Assembly: GCA_934661755.1 (NCBI GenBank)
Contig: CAKUJM010000007.1
Coordinates: 16,478 to 80,477 of the forward strand
Direction: 5' to 3'
DNA: 64,000 nt
Source of the DNA: an uncultured Lentisphaeria bacterium
GTDB taxonomy: Bacteria > Verrucomicrobiota > Lentisphaeria > Oligosphaerales > Oligosphaeraceae
Shown: positions 45,335 through 53,472 of the stretch, piece after piece
Layout: every line of letters begins with the position of its first letter
Numbering within the stretch: the stretch's first letter is position 1
Translations under genes and position numbers: made by a program
The notes under the pieces: generated by a model
What the model saw: the letters and a program-made list of their open reading frames with translations, nothing else
Told to the model about the DNA's origin: nothing
The model's database searches: none

Positions 45335-46414
45335 CTAAAACGGCCCCATCAGGTCCAGCAGCCCCAGGGCCATTGCGGCCTCGGCCACCGGCACTGCGCG
45401 CGGGGCGATGCACGGATCGTGGCGACCCTTGATCCGCAACTCGACCGGCTCCAGGCGCGAGAGGCTCACTGATGACTGCGGCTGCGCGATTGAGGGCGTC
45501 GGCTTGATCGACAGCCGGGCGATTATCGGCATCCCGGTGGTGATTCCGCCCAGCGCACCGCCATGATGGTTGGTCGCGGTGCGTATGCAGCCGTCCACGA
45601 CCACATACGGGTCGTTGTCCTGCGATCCGCGCATCCTTCCGACGGCTTTCCCGCTGCCGAACTCGACGCACTTGACCGCCGGAATGCCGAAAAAGAGCGC
45701 CGCAAGCCGGTTTTCGACGCCATCGAAGATCGGCGACCCGATGCCGGCGGGCACGCCGATGGCAGCCACCTCGATGCAGCCGCCAACGGAGTCGCCATGG
45801 GCGGCGGCATCCGCAATCTCCCGGAGCATGCGTTCCCCGGCGGCGGCGTCATTCACCGGGAAAAACGCCCTGCCCGGCGCCAGCAGCTCCGCGGCGGTCG
45901 GCGACACTGCGTCGAACGGCGTATCATCGACCTCCCCCACATTCAGCAGATGCGCACCGACAATGACTCCGCGGCGCTCCAGGATCTGCATGGCAATGCC
46001 GCCGGCAACGCACATTGGCGCGGTGAGACGCCCGGAGAAGTGCCCGCCGCCACGCGCATCCTGGCAACCACGGTAGCGAATCTGCGCCGGATAGTCGGCA
46101 TGGCCGGGACGCGGGATGTCACGCAGGGAGTCATAGTCGCCGGAATGCTGGTCGCAATTGACGATGACCGCCGCCAATGGCGCCCCGGTGGTATGTCCGT
46201 CCAGCAGCCCCGACAGGATCTCCGGCGCATCGGACTCCTTGCGGGCGGTGGCGTGGGCGCCCTGGCCCGGCGCCCGGCGCGACAGAAAATGCCGCAATGC
46301 CTCCAGGTCGATTTTTTCCCCGGCCGGCAGGCCGTCAACCACACACCCGATTGCGCTTCCATGCGACTCGCCGAAAATCGAGACTCTCAAATTGCGTCCC
46401 CAGCATGAACTCAT
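45335..46414 (-). CDS. aroC: Chorismate synthase
   Basis: A 359-aa protein from the ATG at 46414, which overlaps the aroA stop by 4 bp. Signatures: SIFGESHGSAIGCVVDGLPA, RPGHADYPAQIRYRGCQDARGGGHFSGRLTAP (a stretch around residue 100, two family motifs), VENRLAALFFGIPAVKCVEF, and GALGGITTGMPIIARLSIKP. It makes chorismate from EPSP using reduced FMN. Length is normal. Confidence 0.97.
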   Translation of the reverse strand: MSSCWGRNLRVSIFGESHGSAIGCVVDGLPAGEKIDLEALRHFLSRRAPGQGAHATARKESDAPEILSGLLDGHTTGAPLAAVIVNCDQHSGDYDSLRDIPRPGHADYPAQIRYRGCQDARGGGHFSGRLTAPMCVAGGIAMQILERRGVIVGAHLLNVGEVDDTPFDAVSPTAAELLAPGRAFFPVNDAAAGERMLREIADAAAHGDSVGGCIEVAAIGVPAGIGSPIFDGVENRLAALFFGIPAVKCVEFGSGKAVGRMRGSQDNDPYVVVDGCIRTATNHHGGALGGITTGMPIIARLSIKPTPSIAQPQSSVSLSRLEPVELRIKGRHDPCIAPRAVPVAEAAMALGLLDLMGPF

Positions 46415-48303
46415 TGAAATCGTCCTCCCAATGCAGAAAAATCCCGCCATAACGCCGGATAGGATTTCCGGCACGACTGCGCGCCATCCAGCATCACCGG
46501 CGAATCGCACCGCGCCGATGCCAGCACCGCCGCCATCGCCAGGCGATGGTCGTTTTGCGAATCCACCGTGCCGCCCCGCAATCTGCCGGGCATGACCCGA
46601 AGACCATCCGGGAAGACCTCCGCATGGCCGCCCAAATCCGCAATCAGCCGTGCCGTGCCCTCCAGACGGTCGCTTTCCTTGAGCCGCAAGCGGCCGGCGT
46701 GAGTGAAATTGCTGGGCGTGGATGCGGCGGTGGCCAATACCGCCAGCACCGGCAGCAAGTCCGGAATCTCGCGCATGTCCACATCCGCGCCATGCAATTC
46801 CCCCGAACCGGAATTGCTGGCCATGACGTCGCCATTTCCATGGAAATGGATCGACGCACCAAATCGCGACAGGACCTCCAGGATCCGCCGATCGCCTTGC
46901 AGCGACTCGGCGTCAAGACCGCGCACCGTGATGCCGCCGGCTGAAAGCGCGCCCATCGCCAGCCATAGCGCGGCATTTGACCAGTCGCCGCCAATCCGGC
47001 ATTCGCCAGGCGAATGGTAGCGCTGACGCCCGGGGACCAAAAAGCCGGCGTCGGCGGCGGCAACGCAGATGCCAAAGTCCGCCAGAGTCCGGCAGGTCAT
47101 CGCAACGTACGCACTTGATTCCAGCGCAGTGCTGAGGATGATCCGGCTGCCAGCGTCCAGCAGCGGCAATGCAAACAGCAGCCCGGAAATGTATTGCGAA
47201 CTGACGTCCCCCGGCAAAATGCAGTCGCCGGCAGCCATCTTCCCCGACAACGACAGCGGCAGCGTGTTCGACGAACAGCAAACTCCACGTGACCGCAGCA
47301 CCTGCAGCAATTCACCCAGCGGCCGTTGCGGCAGACGCCCGCTACCGGTGAAGCTGATGGACCCGCCTGACGGCAGCGACGCCGCCGCCACCGGCAAAGT
47401 CATCCGCAATGTCGTGCCGCTTTCACCGCAGTCGGCCACCGGCTCTGACGGCGAGGCGGAACCGTCAGGGTGGGGAGCATGGACAGGATGCAATGGGCAA
47501 TGGGCAATGACGGGGCGTTTTCCCTTATCCTCCACGGCCTTCCGTTTTTCTCCGTTTTCCGTATCGAGGGATCGCCCGTCATCAGTATCGAGGGATTGCC
47601 CGTCTCCCGCCAGGAGGGATTGCCCGTCTCCCGCCAGGAGGGATTGCCCGTCTCCAGTATGGAGGGATTGACCGTCTACCGCCAGGGGGAATTGCCCGTC
47701 TCCAGTATGGAGGAAATGCCCGTCTCCAGTATGGAGGGATTGACCGTCTACCGCCAAGGGGGATTGCCCGTCTACCGCCAGTGGGGATTGCCCGTCTACC
47801 GCCAGTGGGGATTGCCCGTCTACCGCCAGTGGGGATTGCCCGTCTACCGCCAGGGGGGATTGCCCGTCATCAGTATGGAGGGATTGAGTCGAATCCCCGG
47901 ATATCATCCGAACGTTTTCCTCTATGCGCGCGCGCATGCGCCGGGGAACCCGCCCCCCACCCGGCCACCCGTTTACGGTAATGCCTGCCATGCCATCCTG
48001 CATTCGGGCCGCCGCAAAATCCCCAAAAGTGTGCGATTGGCAGACACTTTCCAAAGTTTCCGCCGCGGGATTCGGCCGGACTTCGATGACTGCGCCATCA
48101 TGCGTGAAGATGCTCCCGAAGAGCACATGCAGCACCCTGATGGTCGCGGCAATGTCCTCGGACAGCTCGCCGTGCATGCCGCACAGCCGGCATCGCTCCC
48201 GCGACAGCGCCGCCGCAATCAAGACACGATGCGCCTCCGATTTCGAGGGAATGGCTGAAACCACCCCGCCCAGCCGGCCGGGCTGAATGACCACCCTGCT
48301 CAT
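46411..48303 (-). CDS. aroA: EPSP synthase with a roughly 205-residue repeat-bearing insertion
   Basis: A 630-aa EPSP synthase; about 430 aa is normal. Family motifs survive on both sides of the extra sequence. They are Lys21 in PSKSEAHR, CGESGTTLRM (292-301), SSQYISGL (Gln370), GGDWSNAALWLAM (Asp440), REIPDLLP (Asp515), LKESDRLE (542-548) and QNDHRLAM (Asp585, Arg587). The extra segment (about residues 80-286) lies in the first domain, between the strand ending AVIEVRP and the conserved GESGT motif. Its core (about 139-248) is an octapeptide repeat, mostly DGQSPLAV, DGQSLHTG and DGQSLLAG, encoded by a 24-bp minisatellite. The frame is open throughout, so the enzyme is probably made. It forms EPSP from shikimate-3-phosphate and PEP. 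It overlaps aroB and aroC by 4 bp each. Confidence 0.93.
   Translation of the reverse strand: MSRVVIQPGRLGGVVSAIPSKSEAHRVLIAAALSRERCRLCGMHGELSEDIAATIRVLHVLFGSIFTHDGAVIEVRPNPAAETLESVCQSHTFGDFAAARMQDGMAGITVNGWPGGGRVPRRMRARIEENVRMISGDSTQSLHTDDGQSPLAVDGQSPLAVDGQSPLAVDGQSPLAVDGQSPLAVDGQSLHTGDGHFLHTGDGQFPLAVDGQSLHTGDGQSLLAGDGQSLLAGDGQSLDTDDGRSLDTENGEKRKAVEDKGKRPVIAHCPLHPVHAPHPDGSASPSEPVADCGESGTTLRMTLPVAAASLPSGGSISFTGSGRLPQRPLGELLQVLRSRGVCCSSNTLPLSLSGKMAAGDCILPGDVSSQYISGLLFALPLLDAGSRIILSTALESSAYVAMTCRTLADFGICVAAADAGFLVPGRQRYHSPGECRIGGDWSNAALWLAMGALSAGGITVRGLDAESLQGDRRILEVLSRFGASIHFHGNGDVMASNSGSGELHGADVDMREIPDLLPVLAVLATAASTPSNFTHAGRLRLKESDRLEGTARLIADLGGHAEVFPDGLRVMPGRLRGGTVDSQNDHRLAMAAVLASARCDSPVMLDGAQSCRKSYPALWRDFSALGGRFQ
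47562..47888. repeat. 24-bp minisatellite inside aroA (13 units plus a partial)
   Basis: Units such as CCAGTGGGGATTGCCCGTCT plus ACCG repeat with an exact 24-bp period from 47562 to 47873, with a partial unit to 47888. Variants alternate between TAT[C/G]GAGGG and CCAG[G/T]GGGG starts, and three consecutive copies (from 47778) are identical. The period is a multiple of three, so copy changes keep the aroA frame. No unique spacers separate the units. Confidence 0.97.
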
Positions 48304-49412
48304 GGCGTCGCACAGCCCTCTGATGCAGCTCCGCCCGCCCAGAAGGCCGGCAGTCCCTCAACCGGGATGGTGTGCAGAACGCATCTGCCGGGGACCTGCG
48401 GCACCACCAGGGTGATCCTGTCCCCGGCGCATTTCTTGTCGCCATGCATCACCGGGATCAGCTGCTCCAGCGGATACGGCGGCCGAACGGCAAAGCCGGA
48501 AGACGACAGCAGCTGCAGCACTTCGCGGCAGTACGGCTCATCGGTGATGCCGGCCGCAACCCCGGCTCGCGCCACCATGGCCAATCCAGTGGCGACCGCT
48601 TCGCCATGCGGGATGGCGTAGCCGCTGACCTGCTCGATGGCATGGCCGGCGGTATGGCCGAGATTGAGCAGCCTGCGGTTGCCATGTTCCTGCGGATCCT
48701 CCGCGACAATGCCGGCCTTGATCTGGGCGCAACGCAGAATGATGCCGTCGCAAACCATGTCCTGCGGTTGCATCCTCAAATGCCCGAACAGCTCCGCATC
48801 GCCGATCATCGCGGTCTTGACCATCTCGGCGAAGCCGTTGGCCAGATCCTGCCGCGACAGCGAATTGACGGCGCGCGCTTCGGCGAAGACCGCCGACGGC
48901 TGATGGAAGGCCCCCACGAGGTTCTTGCCTTCGGGAAGGTCCACGCCGGTTTTGCCGCCGATGCTGCTGTCGATCATCGCCACCAGCGTGGTCGGAAACT
49001 GGATCACCGGCACACCGCGCAGCCAGACCGCGGCCGCAAAGCCCGCCACATCGCCGGTCACTCCCCCCCCCGCCGCAATGACCACCCCGCTGCGGGTGAG
49101 CCCGAATTTGGCAAATTCCCCCAGCAGCATCGCCACCGTGTCGAGGGTCTTGTGCCGCTCGCCAGCGGGAAAGGACACCAGCTGGCAGCGAAGACGGCCA
49201 TAATCGCGGACGGCCGCGGCAACTTCACCGCCAATGCCGCCGGCAAGGTTGGAGTCGGCCACCACCACCGCCTCGCTGTATTTCCTCGGCAGCAGAAAAT
49301 CGCGGAACTCGTTGGACAGCAGCCTGTCGCCTATGAAATAGTCGTACGGCACAGCGGTCCTGACCGTCAGCCGCCGGCAACGTTCCTGAAGATGGACATC
49401 GAATCCCGTCAT
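48300..49412 (-). CDS. aroB: 3-dehydroquinate synthase
   Basis: A 370-aa protein. I prefer the ATG at 49412 (MTGFDVHLQERC), which has GGGAGG upstream; in-frame starts at 49424 and 49445 (GTG) are possible. Signatures: FPAGERHKTLDTV, AAGGGVTGDVAGFAAAVWLR, PTTLVAMIDSSIGGKTGVD, GFAEMVKTAMI, LNLGHTAGHAIEQ and HGEAVATGLAM with the zinc-binding residues. It converts DAHP to 3-dehydroquinate using NAD and zinc. It overlaps aroA by 4 bp. Confidence 0.96.
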   Translation of the reverse strand: MTGFDVHLQERCRRLTVRTAVPYDYFIGDRLLSNEFRDFLLPRKYSEAVVVADSNLAGGIGGEVAAAVRDYGRLRCQLVSFPAGERHKTLDTVAMLLGEFAKFGLTRSGVVIAAGGGVTGDVAGFAAAVWLRGVPVIQFPTTLVAMIDSSIGGKTGVDLPEGKNLVGAFHQPSAVFAEARAVNSLSRQDLANGFAEMVKTAMIGDAELFGHLRMQPQDMVCDGIILRCAQIKAGIVAEDPQEHGNRRLLNLGHTAGHAIEQVSGYAIPHGEAVATGLAMVARAGVAAGITDEPYCREVLQLLSSSGFAVRPPYPLEQLIPVMHGDKKCAGDRITLVVPQVPGRCVLHTIPVEGLPAFWAGGAASEGCATP

Positions 49413-49475
49413 CCTTGCATTCATCCTCCCGTGGCCTCTGCCCACGGCATGGTTGATTCCCTTGTTCAGAACCCC

Positions 49476-50330
49476 CTACCTCGCGCCATTCGGGGTCAAT
49501 TTATCCACTTCGCTCTTGCATCGGCACCCCTCCTCGAAAAGCTCCGCCAATGCCGCAAAATCATTGTCCGCCAGCGCATCGCGATATGCGCCGAGCCGTT
49601 CGATGAGCCCCGACAGCTCCGGCAGGAGCGCGGCGCGATTCTCCAGACACAGCTGCGACCACATCCGCGGCTGCAGGGTGGCCACCCTCGTCATGTCCCG
49701 GAAACTCCCGGCCGAGATCCCGGCATGGTCGCGCGCGGCCGGACTCTTAATGTAAGCGCTGGAAAGCACATGCGCCAATTGCGAGGTATAGGCAATCACC
49801 CGGTCATGCTCTTCGGCAGTGGTGATCTTGATGCGGCCAAAGCCGATGGAGAGAAAAAACGCCTTGAGGCCCTCCAGCACCTCCAGGGCGGTCTCCGGCT
49901 CCGGGACCAGGATCATCGTGGCGCGATTGAAAAGCCCGGCCTGGGCAGCCGCAAAGCCGAAACGCTCAATGCCCGCCATCGGATGCCCGCCGACAAAGGT
50001 GAAGCCGTGCTCCCGCGCCAGGGCAAAGCCGATACGGCAGATCCGCGTCTTGATCCCGCAGCAGTCGCAGACCACCGCACCTGGCTTGAACGCCGCGGCA
50101 TGCGACTGCAGATACGACACCGCCTCATCCGGATAAAGCGCCACCAGCACCAGATCGCACTGCCGCAGCTGATGCGCCGTCAGCCGACCGTCAATGGCCT
50201 CCACCATCCTGGCCCGCAATTGGACCGCCTCCGACAAATCGCAGCCGTATACCCGATGGGAAGTCTGCAATTTAATCGCCTTGGCCAGCGACCCGCCAAT
50301 CAGCCCCAGTCCGACTATGCCGATCTTCAT
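49476..50330 (-). CDS. tyrA: Prephenate dehydrogenase (TyrA family)
   Basis: A 284-aa protein with the N-terminal NAD(P) motif GIVGLGLIGGSLAKAIK, VCDCCGIKT, the family motif FVGGHPMAGIERFGF and the helical C-terminal half (AYTSQLAHVLSSAYI, AGISAGSFRDMTRVA). It oxidatively decarboxylates prephenate (or arogenate) towards tyrosine. No ACT domain is fused, so inhibition by tyrosine would be direct or absent. It lies 21 bp after aroF. Confidence 0.94.
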   Translation of the reverse strand: MKIGIVGLGLIGGSLAKAIKLQTSHRVYGCDLSEAVQLRARMVEAIDGRLTAHQLRQCDLVLVALYPDEAVSYLQSHAAAFKPGAVVCDCCGIKTRICRIGFALAREHGFTFVGGHPMAGIERFGFAAAQAGLFNRATMILVPEPETALEVLEGLKAFFLSIGFGRIKITTAEEHDRVIAYTSQLAHVLSSAYIKSPAARDHAGISAGSFRDMTRVATLQPRMWSQLCLENRAALLPELSGLIERLGAYRDALADNDFAALAELFEEGCRCKSEVDKLTPNGAR

Positions 50331-50351
50331 GATGATTCCTCCACGATAAAA

Positions 50352-51353
50352 TCAGGCAATTGCCTCACGAACCCGCCGGATCTTCCGGACCAACGCGGCA
50401 AAGGTCTCCGGCAGTATCGACTGCGGCCCGTCGCACAGCGCATGCGCGGGGTCGTTGTGAACCTCGATGATCAGCCCGTCCGCGCCCGCCGCAGTCGCCG
50501 CCAACGCCATCGGCGGCACCAGCCGCGCCATCCCGGTGGCATGGCTGGGATCCACGATGACCGGCAAATGGGTGAGCGCCTTGAGCGCCGGCACCGCCGA
50601 CAAATCGAGGGTGTTGCGCGTGACCGTCTCGAAGGTGCGGATACCACGCTCGCAAAGCACGACATTTTCGTTGCCGCCCGCCATGATGTACTCCGCGCTG
50701 AGCAGCAGCTCCTGGAGCGTGTTGGCCAGTCCCCGCTTGAGCAGTACCGGCTTGCGGATGGTCCCCAGCTTCTTGAGCAGCTCGAAATTCTGCATGTTGC
50801 GCGCGCCGACTTGAATCATGTCCACGTCGTCGAACAAATCCAGCTGCGACAGATCCATGATCTCCGTGACTATCGGCAGCCCCGTCGCCTTCCTGGCCTC
50901 CACCAGCAGCTTGAGGCCATCCTGGCGCAGCCCCTGGAAGGCGTATGGCGATGACCGCGGCTTGAAGGCCCCGCCCCGCAACAGCGTGGCCCCGGCGGCC
51001 TTCACCGCCCGCGCCACGCCGATGATCTGCTCCTCGGACTCTATCGAACACGGACCGGCAATCATCTGGAAGGCGCCGCCGCCGATTTTCACCCCGCTGA
51101 CATCCACCACCGTGTCCATTGGATGGAACTTGCGGTTCGCATTCTTGTACGGCTCCTGGATCCGCTTGACATCCTCGACGATCTCCAGCGCCTTGATGAG
51201 GTCGATGTCAATGCGGGTGGTGTCGCCCACCAGCCCCAGGATGGTCTGACCCACTCCCTGCGACTCGTGGATGGTCACCCCCTGGCTTGTCAGCCACTGC
51301 TTGAGGTTGCTGAGCTGCCGGGGATTCGGATTCTCTCTTAAGACGACAATCAT
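50352..51353 (-). CDS. aroF: DAHP synthase, type I-beta with ferredoxin-like N-domain
   Basis: A 333-aa 3-deoxy-7-phosphoheptulonate synthase. Residues 1-70 form the ferredoxin-like regulatory domain seen in Thermotoga-type enzymes (MIVVLRENPNPRQLSNLKQW), which is known to mediate Phe/Tyr feedback there. The barrel carries IAGPCSIES, LLRGGAFKPRSSPYAFQG, DMIQVGARNMQNF, LLKRG and VIVDPSHATG (metal site). It condenses PEP and erythrose-4-phosphate, opening the pathway. It is the first structural gene behind the leader and attenuator at 51393-51590. Confidence 0.96.
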   Translation of the reverse strand: MIVVLRENPNPRQLSNLKQWLTSQGVTIHESQGVGQTILGLVGDTTRIDIDLIKALEIVEDVKRIQEPYKNANRKFHPMDTVVDVSGVKIGGGAFQMIAGPCSIESEEQIIGVARAVKAAGATLLRGGAFKPRSSPYAFQGLRQDGLKLLVEARKATGLPIVTEIMDLSQLDLFDDVDMIQVGARNMQNFELLKKLGTIRKPVLLKRGLANTLQELLLSAEYIMAGGNENVVLCERGIRTFETVTRNTLDLSAVPALKALTHLPVIVDPSHATGMARLVPPMALAATAAGADGLIIEVHNDPAHALCDGPQSILPETFAALVRKIRRVREAIA

Positions 51354-51392
51354 GGCGGTAAAAAAAAAACTATGGTGTTGAGATGCTGAAAC

Positions 51393-51427
51393 GAAAAAAC
51401 TCCGCCAGCGCTTTTCGCTGACGGAGT
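51393..51427 (-). terminator. Attenuator: intrinsic terminator upstream of aroF
   Basis: On minus, ACTCCGTCAGCG (51427-51416), loop AAAAG, CGCTGGCGGAGT (51410-51399) and a U-run to 51394 make a 12-bp stem with one G-U pair, a textbook intrinsic terminator 40 bp before the aroF ATG. A competing partner exists: GCTTTTCGCTG (51519-51509), inside the leader reading frame, is exactly complementary to CAGCGAAAAGC (51420-51410), which spans the stem and loop. In turn TTTACAGC (51575-51568) can pair with GCTGTAGA (51512-51505). These are the four segments of a translation-coupled attenuator. Confidence 0.85.
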
Positions 51428-51467
51428 CTTGTTATTTTCTCCAGGTTGTCCTGCTGCCTTGCAATTA

Positions 51468-51590
51468 TCAACTGCCCGATTGCATCGATTTCTGCCGGCA
51501 GGGCTCTACAGCGAAAAGCATCCCTTCCATGCCCTTGAAATAAAAGGCACGGTAATAGAAATACTTGGCTGTAAAGCGGAACTTGGACAT
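51468..51590 (-). CDS. Phe/Tyr-rich leader peptide of the aromatic operon
   Basis: A 40-codon frame starting at the ATG at 51590 and ending with TGA at 51470-51468. Residues 3-18 read KFRFTAKYFYYRAFYF, with nine aromatic codons (five Phe, four Tyr) in fifteen positions and no Trp. This matches the products controlled by the downstream tyrA and pheA genes. Stalling at these codons would cover segment 51575-51568, free segment 51519-51509 and favour the antiterminator. The upstream ribosome-binding site is weak (AGCACCAGCG), which is the main doubt. The peptide itself needs no further function. Confidence 0.75.
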   Translation of the reverse strand: MSKFRFTAKYFYYRAFYFKGMEGMLFAVEPCRQKSMQSGS

Positions 51591-51624
51591 CGCTGGTGCT
51601 GTCTTTTTTTTGGGAACGGCGCTT

Positions 51625-51652
51625 AAGATAAATCCGCACGCCGGATTTGCAA
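51625..51652 (-). promoter_or_regulatory. Candidate promoter of the aromatic operon
   Basis: On minus, TTGCAA (51652-51647) and TATCTT (51630-51625) are 16 bp apart. The spacer contains a perfect inverted repeat, AAATCCG-GCGTG-CGGATTT (51648-51630), that could be an operator. Transcription from here would start near 51618, about 28 nt before the leader peptide ATG. The -10 match is weak. Confidence 0.4.
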
Positions 51653-51693
51653 TCCATCGCCGCATTTTTTTTGCCGCCCGACGCCACGGCTCA

Positions 51694-52538
51694 TCACTCC
51701 AGCAGGAACTTCCAGACTGGCACGACGCGGATCCCGCCCGGCAATTCATCCTCGTCATCCCAAGTGACAATCCGCCGATCCGAAGTCTTAATGGCCTCGC
51801 CGACCTTTTGCAAGGCCCGCACTTCCCGTTCAAAGGTATCGCGATTACCCAGATCGTAGCACACCTCAATCAACTGGCAATCATCTGTCCCCGGCTTCAA
51901 AGCGATAAAGTCCACCTCGGCATTATCGGCAGCAAGGCCATACGAAAGTTGATATTCCGCTCACCGCAAGTGAAGAAAGACCAGGTTTTCCAGCAACGGC
52001 CCCAGCTCCAGCGACCGCTTCACCTGCATCGCTCGGATGATCCCCAAGTCATTGAGATAGTATTTGGCCGGATTCATCCGGCGCTTGACGGCGGATTCCG
52101 AATAAAGCTCTACCCGATGAAGCAAATAGGCGTCCGTCAGATAATTCAGATAATCCGCAGTATACTCCCGGGCATGGGTGATTTGCTGGCTAGACAGATA
52201 ATCGGAGATCTTCCGAAAGCTGAGAGGCCGTGCCGGATTGTTGAAGTTCATCTGCATGATGAATTTCAACGTCCGGCTATTTGGCAAGTTGCAACGCTCA
52301 ACCACATCCCGGGAAACCACAGCATGGACATGTCCCTGCAATACATTCGTCCGAAGTGCCTCGGAGAGATTCTGCACCGCGGGCAGCCCGCCAATGACAA
52401 AATACTTCTCCATTGCATTTTGCAACCGGCTCTTGGCATCACTGCCAATAAGCGAAGGAATTTGCTCGAAATAATGATGATACGATAGAAATTCCCGAAA
52501 TGCTCCGATTACGGAATCTCCACCAATCGACGGATCAA
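51694..52538 (-). pseudogene. DUF4143 AAA+ ATPase family pseudogene
   Basis: The frame shows the C-terminal two thirds of a DUF4143 protein: FREFLSYHHYFEQIPS, EKYFVIGGLPAVQNL, HAREYTADYLNYLTDAYLLH, RMNPAKYYLNDLGI, LGPLLENLVFLHLR, and after an in-frame TGA (51961-51963) AEYQLSYGL, AEVDFIALK and LIEVCYDL to the normal end VPVWKFLLE. Upstream of about 52538 the frame breaks and the N-terminal AAA+ domain with its Walker motifs is missing. One nonsense mutation and a 5' loss therefore inactivate it. Related genes are common mobile or toxin-like ATPases of unknown role. Confidence 0.8.
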
Positions 52539-52624
52539 TTCCGGAAATGGTGCTTCATAAAAAATCCGCGTAGAGTTCGCGTAATGTCGCCTTCTAGATT
52601 TAACCTGTGCGCCGCACATCGAGA

Positions 52625-53443
52625 TCACTCCTTTTCTGTCCGTTTCATCCCGTGGCTGACCAGCTGGTTGCGCCGGAAGGCGGCGGGCGTGAAATGCATC
52701 ACCTGCCAGAAGACCCGTGAGAAGTGATAGCGGTCGGCAAAGCCGGTGGCCTCGGCGATGTCCTCCATCGGCATGGCGCTGTACAGCAGCAGCTCGCAGC
52801 CGCGTTCGATGCGCCGACGCCGGCAGTACTTCTGCGGGGGTTCCCCCAATTCCTTCTCGAAGAGGTGGATGAAGCCATTGCGGCTCATCTGGGCAATTTT
52901 CGCCAGCCGGTCATTGGTGCTGCAAAGATTCAGATTCCGGTGGATCCACGCCAGCACGCGTTCGATGCGCGGATCGTATTCCGGCGGCAGCCGCAGCACC
53001 CCCTCAGGCAGCCGCATCAGCGCCGAGGCCACCACCGACAGCGCGGTCAGCCGGGTAAGCTGGCGGACCGCGGGGGAAGTCTCGCGGCGGATGAATCGCC
53101 GGATCAGCGACAGGTTTTCCGCATCGGCATCCAATTCAAAAATCTGGCTTTGCGGCGGCTGTCGTTCGCTCAGGCCGAAGTGGATGTAGAATTGCGAAAA
53201 CGGCGCATCGGCGCGGGTGGAGAACTTCAGATATCCGGGCACGATGTAGAATTTCGTGGGCAGCAACGCGACCTTCCGCTGCCCATGCAGGAGATGCCCG
53301 CCCGGGGACGGGCACCAATAGAAGCGCCACGACGGCGTCCGCAGATCATCCTGATGCCAGGGGAAGATGTCTTCCTCGAAGCAGCAGCAATGGATCTTCA
53401 GGGCGCTCTCGCACCCATGCTGATGGTCGTTGATCCTCTGCAT
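52625..53443 (-). CDS. AraC-family transcriptional regulator
   Basis: A 272-aa protein from the ATG at 53443. The N-terminal half is a cupin-like sensor region (SRFYWCPSPGGHLL area, with FYIVPGYLKFSTRADAPFSQ). The C-terminal 100 residues carry two helix-turn-helix units, NDRLAKIAQMSRNGFIHLFE and MEDIAEATGFADRYHFSRVF, then the usual FTPAAFRR end. It starts 29 bp after the alpha-2-macroglobulin stop on the same strand, so they may share a transcript. The signal sensed is unknown; sugars are common for this type. Confidence 0.85.
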   Translation of the reverse strand: MQRINDHQHGCESALKIHCCCFEEDIFPWHQDDLRTPSWRFYWCPSPGGHLLHGQRKVALLPTKFYIVPGYLKFSTRADAPFSQFYIHFGLSERQPPQSQIFELDADAENLSLIRRFIRRETSPAVRQLTRLTALSVVASALMRLPEGVLRLPPEYDPRIERVLAWIHRNLNLCSTNDRLAKIAQMSRNGFIHLFEKELGEPPQKYCRRRRIERGCELLLYSAMPMEDIAEATGFADRYHFSRVFWQVMHFTPAAFRRNQLVSHGMKRTEKE

Positions 53444-53472
53444 TGCGCCCCAAATGCCGCCGCACCGGACGG

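Noticed and set aside
47562..47888. CRISPR-like array
   Set aside because: The 24-bp units are directly adjacent with no unique spacers and lie inside an open coding frame; no cas genes are present.
51370..51687. A 105-codon frame overlapping the aroF leader
   Set aside because: It runs through the terminator hairpin and the A/T tracts with no family resemblance. The alternative Phe/Tyr-rich leader frame explains the region better.
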